DNA from: JBEVNX01 sp040507895
Lineage (GTDB): Bacteria; Desulfobacterota; Binatia; JACPRU01
Length of the DNA stretch: 17,316 nucleotides
Assembly (NCBI GenBank): GCA_040507895.1
Contig: JBEVNX010000110.1
Coordinates: forward strand, 1-17,316
Direction of reading: 5' to 3'
Shown: piece by piece, positions 1 through 6,458 of the stretch
How the letters are laid out: each line of letters opens with the position of its first letter
Position numbering within the stretch: position 1 is the stretch's first letter
Translations under genes and position numbers: made by a program
Notes under the pieces: model-generated
The model's database searches: none
Seen by the model: the letters and a program-made list of their open reading frames with translations, nothing else
What the model was told of the DNA's origin: nothing

Positions 1-1167
1 GCCTGCCTGGTGCGCGCCGGCGCACCCGAGATGAGCTCGGGATGGAACTGGCGCCACCGGTATCTCGTCGGGCTCTCCATGGTCGACGTGGAATCGATCG
101 GGGCCGGCGGCGGGTCGATCGCCGGCGTGGAGGCCGGAGCGCTGAGGGTTGGCCCGCAGAGCGCCGGTTCGGAGCCGGGACCGATTTGCTACGGGCGAGG
201 AGGTACGCAGCCGACGGTCACGGACGCCGATCTCGTCCTCGGCTACCTCGACCCAGGCTCTTTCCGCGGCACGAGCCTCCCCCTGCGGCGCGAGGGCGTC
301 GACGAAGCGATCCTACGAGCAGTCGGACGGCCTCTCGAGCTCAGCCTCGAAGAGGCTGCGCACGGAATCTTCCGCCTGGCCAACGCCTCCATGGCGGACG
401 CCATTCGGCGAGTCTCCGCCAGGCGCGGCGTCGATCTGCGCGACCTCGTGCTCGTCGCCTACGGCGGCAGCGCGCCGATCCACGCGCCGATGCAGGCCGA
501 GGAGCTCGGGCTGCACGAAATCCTCGTCCCGAGAGCCGCGCCCGTGCTCTCGGCACTCGGGCTCCTGCTCGCCGATCCGCTGACCGACGAGCTGCGCTCG
601 TATATCGCGCCGGCGAAGCAGATCGCGCTCGAGCGCATCAACGCCCTGTTCGACGAGATGGAGGCCAAGGCCGCCGATGCGCTGGCGCGCGAGGGTACGG
701 TGCCGCGCGAGATCGACCGCTTCGCGCAGCTCCGCTACCCGGGCCAGCCCTTCGAGCTGACGGTACCCGTGGCCGCGCGCAACGGGCGTATCAGCGCCGC
801 GGAGATCGAGGCGACGATCGAGCGATTCCACGAGATCCACCGGGAGATCCACGGCGACGCATTGCGAGACGAAGAGCCGATCCTGCAGGGGCTCCGGATG
901 CGAGCCGTGGGCCTGTCTCGGAAGCCCGAGCTGCCGCGCGTGCCGCGCGCGCGCGGCCCCGCATCGGCCGCCCGCAAAGAGAAGCGCCGCGCCTACTTCG
1001 ACGGGGGCTATGCGGCCGTGCCGGTCTACGACGGATCCGCGCTTCGCGCCGGGCACAAGATCAAGGGACCCGCGATCGTGGAGGAGCCGTTCACGACGGT
1101 CGTCGTGCATCCGGGGCACCGCGCCGAGATCGACGCATGGGGAAACTATCGCATCGCGCTCGGCTAG
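1..1167 (+). CDS. Hydantoinase/oxoprolinase family protein, subunit A, C-terminal part (5' end outside window)
   Basis: This is the C-terminal ~388 residues of an HyuA-type protein (N-methylhydantoinase A / 5-oxoprolinase / acetophenone carboxylase subunit family), which drives ATP-dependent opening or carboxylation of cyclic amides or ketones. The reading frame is open from base 1, so the N-terminal actin-like ATPase half lies upstream. Visible family signatures are GAGGGSIA, the SAGSEPGPICYGRGG stretch, TVTDADLVLGYLDP, and VAYGGSAPIHAPMQAEELG. The C-terminal domain has LRYPGQPFELTVPV, FHEIHREIHGDAL and the closing KGPAIVEEPFTTVVVHPG. The GTG at base 10 is only the first start codon in the truncated frame, not a real start. 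The usual partner hyuB is not downstream, because the next gene is convergent; it is either upstream or absent. The family is clear. The substrate cannot be told from this part. Confidence 0.93.
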   Translation, partial: ACLVRAGAPEMSSGWNWRHRYLVGLSMVDVESIGAGGGSIAGVEAGALRVGPQSAGSEPGPICYGRGGTQPTVTDADLVLGYLDPGSFRGTSLPLRREGVDEAILRAVGRPLELSLEEAAHGIFRLANASMADAIRRVSARRGVDLRDLVLVAYGGSAPIHAPMQAEELGLHEILVPRAAPVLSALGLLLADPLTDELRSYIAPAKQIALERINALFDEMEAKAADALAREGTVPREIDRFAQLRYPGQPFELTVPVAARNGRISAAEIEATIERFHEIHREIHGDALRDEEPILQGLRMRAVGLSRKPELPRVPRARGPASAARKEKRRAYFDGGYAAVPVYDGSALRAGHKIKGPAIVEEPFTTVVVHPGHRAEIDAWGNYRIALG

Positions 1168-1212
1168 CGGCGGCGGTCCTCGCGGACTCGTTCGTGGCTC
1201 ATTCGTCAGACG

Positions 1213-1635
1213 CTAGTCGCCGATCACCTTGATCAGCACGCGCTTGGCGCGACGGCCGTCGAACTCGCCGTAGAAGATCTGCTCCCACGGACCGAAGTCG
1301 AGCTTGCCGCGGGTAACCGCGATCACGACCTCGCGGCCCATGACCTGGCGCTTGTGATGCGCGTCGCCGTTGTCTTCTCCGGTCCGGTTGTGGTGGTAGC
1401 GATCGGGGCTCGCGTCGTAAGGCGCGAGCCGTTCGAGCCATCGCTGATAGTCCTCCAGGAGTCCCGGCTCGTCGTCGTTGATGAACACCGACGCGGTGAT
1501 GTGCATCGCGTTGACCAGGCAGAGGCCCTCCCGCACGCCGCTCGCGGACACGGCTTTCTCGACGTCGGGCGTGAGGTTCACGAAGCCCATTCGGGCGGGT
1601 ACGTTCATCGTCAGGTAGTGGGTGAATGCGCGCAT
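1213..1635 (-). CDS. yjbQ: YjbQ/UPF0047 family protein (secondary thiamine-phosphate synthase family)
   Basis: A 140-residue protein of the YjbQ/UPF0047 family. E. coli YjbQ has weak thiamine-phosphate synthase activity, but the physiological role is unsettled. Family motifs are intact: NAMHITASVFINDDEPGL, LERLAPY, YHHNRTGEDNGDAHHKRQ, VMGREVVIAVTRGKL and a closing FDGRRAKRVLIKVIGD. The metal-site candidates, His in MHITAS and the HHN/DAHH histidines, are all present. The start is the ATG at 1635: AGGAGG lies 8 bases upstream and MRAFTHYLTMNV matches the usual N-terminus. In-frame starts further up would add an unrelated Arg-rich leader. It is the last gene of a minus-strand run, 145 bases after the hydrolase gene, and converges on the hydantoinase gene with 45 bases between stops. 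No canonical terminator with a T-run is seen there. Confidence 0.93.
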   Translation of the reverse strand: MRAFTHYLTMNVPARMGFVNLTPDVEKAVSASGVREGLCLVNAMHITASVFINDDEPGLLEDYQRWLERLAPYDASPDRYHHNRTGEDNGDAHHKRQVMGREVVIAVTRGKLDFGPWEQIFYGEFDGRRAKRVLIKVIGD

Positions 1636-1780
1636 CGGACGTTCCTCCTCGGTCTCGACATGGCTTCGGCGACGAGCGGTGGCAAGCCTCGGCACCTGGG
1701 AGTCGCGGCTTGCGAGCCGACCCGGCTACGCACGGCGAGAGGCCGGCACGCTCGGGATCCACAGCGGCCTGCGGCGAGCG

Positions 1781-2398
1781 CTAACCGAGCGCGCCGACGA
1801 ACGCAGCGACGGCATCGACCGCCTCGTCGAGATTCTGGCGCTCGGTGCGACCGGATCGGGCCCGCGGTCTAAGCGAGTGGTCGCCGTCCTCGATCCAATG
1901 GATGCGGATGGATGGGGACAACCGATATTCGCCGACCTCCTCGCGCGAGCCGAGGGCGTCGCGTGTCCCTTGCACCACCAGGGTCGACGTGCCGAGCTTC
2001 TCGAGATGCGTCACGCGCAGCCGCTGCGGCTTTCCCGGCGGATGAAAGGGGTAGCCCAAGCAGACGAGGCCCCGGGCATTCATCTCGTCGGCGAGGAGGC
2101 TCGCCATCCTGCCTCCCAGCGACTTGCCGCCGATGACCGGCGACTTCACGCCGTGAAGCACACCGAGCACGGCTCGCCAGTGGTTGAGCAGCACCGGCTC
2201 ACGGTCCGGGGGCGGGCGGCGGCCTTCGCGCCGGGCATGCATGTAGGGGAACTCGAAGCGCACGACGCGCAAGCCGCGCGCGGCGAGCCCGCCCGCGAAG
2301 TGCTCCAGGAACGGCGAATTCATCGGTGCACCCGCGCCGTGAGCGAGCACGATGGTATCGGTCGCCCGCTCGGGCCCGTCGAAGCGAAGCGGAATCAC
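1781..2398 (-). CDS. Alpha/beta hydrolase of the KANL3/Tex30 (dienelactone-hydrolase-like) type
   Basis: A 205-residue single-domain alpha/beta hydrolase. The oxyanion-side motif LAHGAGAPMNSPF is at residues 18-30. The nucleophile elbow GGKSLGG places Ser93. The acid is probably Asp147 in GTRDALG and the base His174 in DGDHSL, so the triad is complete and correctly spaced. Length and motifs fit the bacterial KANL3/Tex30-like group, whose substrates are mostly unknown. The start is GTG at 2398, overlapping the stop of the upstream crotonase gene as GTGA, which suggests translational coupling and a shared transcript. It could be an esterase or thioesterase acting with that acyl-CoA enzyme, but this is only inferred from the overlap. 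Between this gene and yjbQ (1636-1780) there is only an imperfect inverted repeat near 1702-1721 and no gene. Confidence 0.88.
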   Translation of the reverse strand: MIPLRFDGPERATDTIVLAHGAGAPMNSPFLEHFAGGLAARGLRVVRFEFPYMHARREGRRPPPDREPVLLNHWRAVLGVLHGVKSPVIGGKSLGGRMASLLADEMNARGLVCLGYPFHPPGKPQRLRVTHLEKLGTSTLVVQGTRDALGSREEVGEYRLSPSIRIHWIEDGDHSLRPRARSGRTERQNLDEAVDAVAAFVGALG

Positions 2399-3156
2399 TT
2401 TCTGCCGAGCCGCTCCCGCTGCTGCGTTCGCGCTGCACGGCTCTCGGCCGTCTGCCAGATGGCGGAGGCGCGTGCGGCTTCCTCGGGTGTCTCAGCCATC
2501 ACGCGCGCCGCGGCATCCGCGGTCAGCGCGAGCTTGGCGTGCGCATATGCCTCGCGCGGAAAGGCGCCCATGCGGGCGGCGCGGCGCATGACCGTCTCCT
2601 CGAGCTTGTCCGCGGGCAGCAGCTCGTCGACGATGCCGAGCCGGAGGGCCTGGCTCGCGGGATAGAGCGCCGCGCCGAGCAACAGCTCCGCCGCCCGTTG
2701 ATGGCTGAGTCGAAGCCGCACGATCTCGAGCGCAACCCTCGGATAGGCGGCGCCGATCGCGACCTCGTTCAAACCGATCCGGTAGTCTCCATCGAGACCG
2801 AGCCGATAATCGCAAGCGAGCACGAGCACGAGGCCGCCGGCGATCGCATGACCCTTCATCATGGCGATCGTCGGCTTCGGGAGCGTCAGCAGCCTCACGT
2901 GCACGTCGCGGAAGAGCGTGGTCATCACCACCACTTCGTCGTCGTCGCGCTGCGGCGCGGAGAGATCGAAGCCCCCGGAGAAGAACTTGCCGGCTCCCGT
3001 GAGGACTACGGCTCGAACGGCGGGATCGGCGCCCGCCTCTTCGATCGCGGTCAACAAGTCCGCCAGCAGGGTCTCGTTCTCGGCATTCGCCGGCGGTCGA
3101 TCGAGCGTCAACACGCGGACCCCACCCGACCGATCCTCGAACTGCACGGTACCCAT
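2395..3156 (-). CDS. Enoyl-CoA hydratase/isomerase family (crotonase) protein, isomerase-like active site
   Basis: A 253-residue crotonase-fold protein acting on acyl-CoA thioesters, probably in fatty-acid beta-oxidation. The two oxyanion-hole loops are FFSGGFDL (residues 58-65) and KGHAIAGG (101-108), followed by CDYR. Of the two catalytic glutamates of true enoyl-CoA hydratase, the first is replaced by Val110, whereas the second is kept as Glu131 in IGLNEVAIG. One glutamate plus the IGLNE and GIVDELLP-type motifs resembles Delta3,Delta2-enoyl-CoA isomerases (ECI1-like) rather than hydratases. The start is ATG at 3156, with AAAGGAG 8 bases upstream. The ATG-less longer frame to 3258 would add an Arg-rich tail-piece not seen in the family. 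It is first gene of a minus-strand run with the hydrolase and yjbQ, divergent from the methyltransferase across 125 bases. Confidence 0.92.
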   Translation of the reverse strand: MGTVQFEDRSGGVRVLTLDRPPANAENETLLADLLTAIEEAGADPAVRAVVLTGAGKFFSGGFDLSAPQRDDDEVVVMTTLFRDVHVRLLTLPKPTIAMMKGHAIAGGLVLVLACDYRLGLDGDYRIGLNEVAIGAAYPRVALEIVRLRLSHQRAAELLLGAALYPASQALRLGIVDELLPADKLEETVMRRAARMGAFPREAYAHAKLALTADAAARVMAETPEEAARASAIWQTAESRAARTQQRERLGRK

Positions 3157-3281
3157 TTGCACTACTCCTTTCCGGTGCCCGCCTCGGCGCGCCATCGCGC
3201 GAACGCGTCGACGTCCCGAATAGCCACGAGCGCGGGGGCATTCAAGGTGACAAGGCACGGATGAGGTGTTAGCACGCCGTC

Positions 3282-4151
3282 ATGACGCTGACGGCGACGG
3301 GACCCAATGCGGAGCAGATCCGCTTCTGGAACGAGGTGTCCGCGGCGAAGTGGATTCGCTTCCAGCGCGCCATCGACGAGCAGATCGGTCCGCTCGGCCG
3401 CCTGGCCATGAACAAAACCTCGATTCGCGTCGGCGAGGGCGCGCTCGACATCGGCTGCGGCTGCGGCGACACCACGCTCGAGCTCGCCCGGCGCGTCGGG
3501 CCGAGCGGCTTGGTCGTCGGTCTCGACGTCTCGGCGCTGATGCTCCGCGAAGCCGAGCGGCGAGCGCGCGAGCGGGGCGTATCGAATGCGCGCTTCTGGA
3601 ACTCCGACGCGCAGACGCACGCTTTCTCCGCGGCCGCGTTCGACGTCCTGTATTCGCGGTTCGGAGTCATGTTCTTCGCCGATCCGGTGCGCGCGTTCGC
3701 GAATCTCCGCGAAGCGCTCCGCCCGGGTGGCCGCTTCGCCTTCGTTTGCTGGCAAGCGCTCGAGCACAATCCGTGGATGGGCGTACCGATGGCGGCCGCG
3801 GCGCGCGAGATCCCTTTTCCGCCCCCGCCGGAACCGCACGACCCGGGGCCGTTCGCGTTCTCCGATCCCGATCGCGTACGCCGGATCTTGACCGACGCCG
3901 GCTTCGCGAACATCGCCATCGACGGTCACCGGCAGGTGCTCCCGATCGGCGGCCGTGGTGGCGTGGACGCGGCCGTAGAGTTTCTCGTCCAAATGGGTCC
4001 GACCGGCGCCGCGGTCCGTCAGGCGGGCCCCTCCGCCGAGTCACGAGTGCAGGCTGCCGTGAAAGCGGCTCTCACAGCATTCTCCGGCCCCGAAGGCGTC
4101 GAGATGGCCTCGGCGACTTGGATCGTCCTCGCGCTTCGCCCGCTCGCATAG
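3282..4151 (+). CDS. Class I SAM-dependent methyltransferase (UbiE/COQ5-like)
   Basis: A 289-residue cytosolic methyltransferase with the Rossmann-type SAM fold. Motif I is LDIGCGCGDTT (residues 55-65). The acidic residue at the end of strand 2 is Asp82 in VGLDVSA. The post-motif region DVLYSRFGVMFFADPVRAF and ALRPGGRFAFVCW are typical of the UbiE/Methyltransf_11 group. The accepted substrate is unknown. The ATG at 3282 is chosen because EQIRFWNEVSAAKW is the usual start of this group. No strong Shine-Dalgarno sequence precedes it; GAGG lies about 16 bases up. It is monocistronic on the + strand, divergent from the crotonase gene and convergent with bufC. A short perfect repeat (GCTCGC-ATA-GCGAGC, 4142-4156) spans its stop codon but is too short to call a terminator. 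The 96 bases to the bufC stop hold nothing else. Confidence 0.9.
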   Translation: MTLTATGPNAEQIRFWNEVSAAKWIRFQRAIDEQIGPLGRLAMNKTSIRVGEGALDIGCGCGDTTLELARRVGPSGLVVGLDVSALMLREAERRARERGVSNARFWNSDAQTHAFSAAAFDVLYSRFGVMFFADPVRAFANLREALRPGGRFAFVCWQALEHNPWMGVPMAAAAREIPFPPPPEPHDPGPFAFSDPDRVRRILTDAGFANIAIDGHRQVLPIGGRGGVDAAVEFLVQMGPTGAAVRQAGPSAESRVQAAVKAALTAFSGPEGVEMASATWIVLALRPLA

Positions 4152-4247
4152 CGAGCACCACTCCGCCGATTCGACTCTCGAAGCGCCGCCGCGGTACGCC
4201 ACACAGTTGACGTACCCATGCCGACTGGAACGGCCATCGCACGCGGA

Positions 4248-5084
4248 TCAGAGCGATGGGGAAGCGTCGGCTGCCACGAGGAGCCGATCCGCGAGCCACT
4301 GCTCGAGCAGCCGCGCCACTTCGAGTGGCGCTTCCTCCTCGCCGGTGAATGCGCTCGCCGCTTCGCACGCCGCTGCGAATCCCGCTCCTCGCTCGATCGC
4401 GCGCAGCGCCGCGAGCTCCACGTCGCCGATGACCCGGTGAAAGACCCGTAGCTCCTCGCGCCAAACGCGAATCACCGTGCGGCGGCGCTCCACGCGAGGC
4501 GGGGCTTGGCCTCCCGTCACCGCCGCCCACACTTCCTGTACGGGCGCGAACGCCTCCATGACACGGAGCGAAGGCGCCAGCGTGAGCCGCAGGCCGGGCC
4601 AGCGATCCGCGGGCAGGCTCTTCAGAGCCTCGGGTGCGAGCGGCTCGGCGTCGCGAGCGTCGAAGGCCTCGAGCAAGGCCCACTCGAAGCGCGCCAGATC
4701 AGCCACGTGAGGATGCTCGGCGCCGAGCGGATGGCCTTCGAGAAACCCCGCGAGGAAGCGGCCGAGTAGTCGCACCGAGCGCGACGTCGAAGGATGGCGC
4801 TCGAGGTAGTCACGGACCAGTGCGTGAAAGCGCTGGTGTCCCACGACCGCGTGCACGGCCGCGAAGTCCTCCGCCAAGCAGCCGAGCAGACGGAAGAAAT
4901 ACATCCCCGCGTAGACCTCGAGGCGCGCCACCGCGCGAAGGCGCTCGTCACCGCACACCCACGCGTCAATTCCACCCGGCAACATCCGCTCCCGATCGGG
5001 TAGCGCGCCGAGCGCCGCCTCGACGCCGTCAGGCGCGCGAATCAGTTGCCAGAAGAGGCTCTGCGTGTGTGCGAGCTTGGCCAT
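4248..5084 (-). CDS. bufC: Bufferin maturation partner BufC/HvfC (DUF2063 DNA-binding-domain-like protein)
   Basis: A 278-residue protein of the HvfC/BufC (DUF2063) family, the partner of MNIO enzymes that helps present the precursor peptide. The N-terminal DUF2063 domain spans roughly residues 5-115. Its signature is RLEVYAGMYFFRLLGCLAEDF, then VVGHQRFHALVRDYLERHP and SVRLLGRFLAGFL. The remainder (about 120-278) is the less conserved C-terminal domain with FEWALLEAFDARD. The start is ATG at 5084, preceded by GGAG four bases away. The conserved helix LFWQLIRAPDG directly after it leaves no usable later start, so the gene overlaps bufB by 56 bases. It is the last gene of the bufABC operon. No DoxX-type gene follows; the next gene is the convergent methyltransferase. 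A weak inverted repeat GGTACG/CGTACC (4193-4216) lies downstream of the stop. Confidence 0.86.
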   Translation of the reverse strand: MAKLAHTQSLFWQLIRAPDGVEAALGALPDRERMLPGGIDAWVCGDERLRAVARLEVYAGMYFFRLLGCLAEDFAAVHAVVGHQRFHALVRDYLERHPSTSRSVRLLGRFLAGFLEGHPLGAEHPHVADLARFEWALLEAFDARDAEPLAPEALKSLPADRWPGLRLTLAPSLRVMEAFAPVQEVWAAVTGGQAPPRVERRRTVIRVWREELRVFHRVIGDVELAALRAIERGAGFAAACEAASAFTGEEEAPLEVARLLEQWLADRLLVAADASPSL

Positions 5085-5916
5085 CGATCTCCAGCTGAAT
5101 GCGCCGCGCGGCGTCGGCCTCGGCGGCGACTTCCGAAAGCTCCGGGATGCGGTCGTCACGCTCGATCAACGTCGACAGCGGGCCGAAGCGGCGAACCGCC
5201 TCGCGGTAGAGCCGCCACACCGGATCGCCGATCGGGTGATCGTGGGTGTCGAGCAGGTGCGTGCCGTTGTCGGTGTGTCCCGCGAGATGGAACTGCACGA
5301 CGCGATCGGCCGGAACGCCCCGTAGATACTCGAGCGGATCGAAGCGGTGGTTGAACGCGCTCACGTAGACGTTGTTCACGTCGAGCAACAGGTAACAGTC
5401 GGCGCGCCGCGCGATCTCCCCCAGGCACTCCCACTCGGGAATCGTCGAGTCGCGATAGGTCAGGTAACTCGACACGTTCTCGAGCACGAGCGGACGCTCG
5501 AGAAAATCCTCGACCGCGCGCACTCGGGCAACGACGTGGTCGATGGTCTCCTCGGTATAGGGCAACGGCAACAGATCGTGCGCGTTCTGCCCGCCCACGC
5601 CGGTCCAGCACAAATGATCGGAGATCCACGCGGGCCGGACGCGCGCCGCGAGCGCCCGCAGCTCGCCGAGATAGTCGAAATCCAGCGGATCGCTCGATCC
5701 GATCGAAAGCGAAACGCCATGCAATACGACCGGATAGCGCTCGCGCACCCGGTCAAGGACGTAGAGCGGCCTTCCGCCCGGCACCATGAAGTTCTCCGAG
5801 ATCGCCTCGAACCAGTCGATCTCGGGCCACTGCTCGAGAATCGGGCCGTAGTGCTCGCGACGCAGCCCGATGCCACAGCCGAGCCGCGCGAAGGGAGGCG
5901 AGGTCGACGCGGTCAT
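5029..5916 (-). CDS. bufB: Multinuclear non-haem iron oxidative enzyme (MNIO, DUF692), bufferin maturase BufB/HvfB
   Basis: A 295-residue TIM-barrel MNIO (DUF692) protein. Characterised relatives (MbnB, BufB) use a multi-iron centre and O2 to convert peptide cysteines into oxazolone/thioamide or thiooxazole groups. Likely metal-site residues are all present: His66 (VLHGVS), Asp100-His101 (SDHLCW), Glu146-Asn147 (LENVSS), Asp179 (LLDVNNVYVS), His210 and His214 (HLAGH), Asp223 with His225 (DTHDHP) and Glu252. Other family hallmarks are GCGIGLR near the start and ENFMVPGG. The start is ATG at 5916. The 15 bases before it are pyrimidine-rich with no Shine-Dalgarno sequence, and a 9-bp hairpin sits just upstream. 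It lies 54 bases after bufA and overlaps bufC. Its substrate should be BufA. The exact chemistry is inferred from the family, not visible here. Confidence 0.93.
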   Translation of the reverse strand: MTASTSPPFARLGCGIGLRREHYGPILEQWPEIDWFEAISENFMVPGGRPLYVLDRVRERYPVVLHGVSLSIGSSDPLDFDYLGELRALAARVRPAWISDHLCWTGVGGQNAHDLLPLPYTEETIDHVVARVRAVEDFLERPLVLENVSSYLTYRDSTIPEWECLGEIARRADCYLLLDVNNVYVSAFNHRFDPLEYLRGVPADRVVQFHLAGHTDNGTHLLDTHDHPIGDPVWRLYREAVRRFGPLSTLIERDDRIPELSEVAAEADAARRIQLEIDGQARTHAEPLLATDSRA

Positions 5917-5931
5917 GCGAGAGGGTGGGGA

Positions 5932-5961
5932 GGGCGCCGGATCAAACCGACGCCGGCGCCC
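5932..5961 (-). promoter_or_regulatory. Perfect 9-bp GC hairpin between bufA and bufB
   Basis: GGGCGCCGG (5932-5940) and CCGGCGCCC (5953-5961) form a perfect 9-bp inverted repeat with a 12-base loop. It begins 9 bases after the bufA stop and ends 15 bases before the bufB start. Read on the minus strand it is followed by CCC/CACCC, not a T-run, so it is not a standard intrinsic terminator. It could act as an attenuator or as a 3'-end stabiliser of bufA mRNA, giving more precursor than enzyme. Structure is seen directly; role is inference. Confidence 0.5.
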
Positions 5962-5970
5962 TTAGGAAGC

Positions 5971-6243
5971 CTAGTTCTCGTCGACCTTCCCGCCCTTGTC
6001 GGTGCATGCCCGGGCCGACCCAACCTTTACCCACCCTTGGCCTTTGCACCCGTTCTTGCCGGCGCACTCGTGGCCGACCCCGGCGCAGGAGCCTTGGCCC
6101 TTGCAGGAGTTGATGCCGGAACACTTCACCTCGTCTTCCTCGCTCTTGATGGTCTTGCTCTCGTCTGCCGCCAGCGCCGCGTTGGCCGCGAACAGGCCGG
6201 CGACCGCCACCGCGATCAGTGCGCCCTTCAGCGAGCTTTTCAT
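5971..6243 (-). CDS. bufA: Bufferin-type periplasmic metallophore precursor (BufA2-like)
   Basis: A 90-residue exported Cys-rich peptide and the probable substrate of the adjacent MNIO enzyme. Residues 1-25 are a Sec signal peptide: a Lys-containing n-region, the hydrophobic stretch ALIAVAVAGLFAANA, and an ALA cleavage site before Ala26. An acidic linker follows, then six cysteines at 41, 47, 53, 60, 66 and 80. The motif CKGQG occurs twice (47-51 and 66-70), with GHEC and GKNGC between. This CxGxNxC / CAGxxHxCAGKN pattern matches BufA2-type bufferins rather than the DUF2282 (BufA1) type; the subtype is from memory. Bufferins bind copper in the periplasm after cysteine modification. The start is ATG at 6243 with AAGGAGG 8 bases upstream, the strongest ribosome site of the operon, fitting high precursor output. 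An in-frame ATG at 6297 would destroy the signal peptide. First gene of bufABC. Confidence 0.9.
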   Translation of the reverse strand: MKSSLKGALIAVAVAGLFAANAALAADESKTIKSEEDEVKCSGINSCKGQGSCAGVGHECAGKNGCKGQGWVKVGSARACTDKGGKVDEN

Positions 6244-6314
6244 CTCTCGATCCTCCTTCGTGCGATTCTCGGCGGCGGTGAATCCGCCGGCCGGCATTCC
6301 CTGGTTCGATGCCC

Positions 6315-6346
6315 GGAACGCGCCTTAGATACAGTCCCTACGTTCC
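6315..6346. promoter_or_regulatory. Inverted repeat in the bufA upstream region, possible operator
   Basis: GGAACG (6315-6320) and CGTTCC (6341-6346) are perfect 6-bp inverted halves 20 bases apart, 72 bases upstream of the bufA start, in the 215-base gap between divergent bufA and the SDR. The bases between them, read on the minus strand, include TATCTA, a weak -10-like element. An operator or promoter role for a metal-responsive regulator or ECF sigma factor is possible but rests only on position and symmetry. Confidence 0.25.
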
Positions 6347-6458
6347 CGAGCGCCTTTCGGATGGCCTCTCAACACGGTGACCCTATCCAAGGTTCCGGCG
6401 CGTTGGCAAACCTCGTTGACGCGCGCTCGATCCTTCCCGTAGGTAGGCCGCGGCGGCG

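Noticed and set aside
4142..4156. Hairpin at the methyltransferase stop as a terminator
   Set aside because: Six base pairs, three-base loop, overlaps the stop codon and has no T-run.
6315..6350. ECF (sigma-E-type) promoter GGAAC...TCTAA upstream of bufA
   Set aside because: The two elements are only 12 bases apart; the type requires roughly 17-18.
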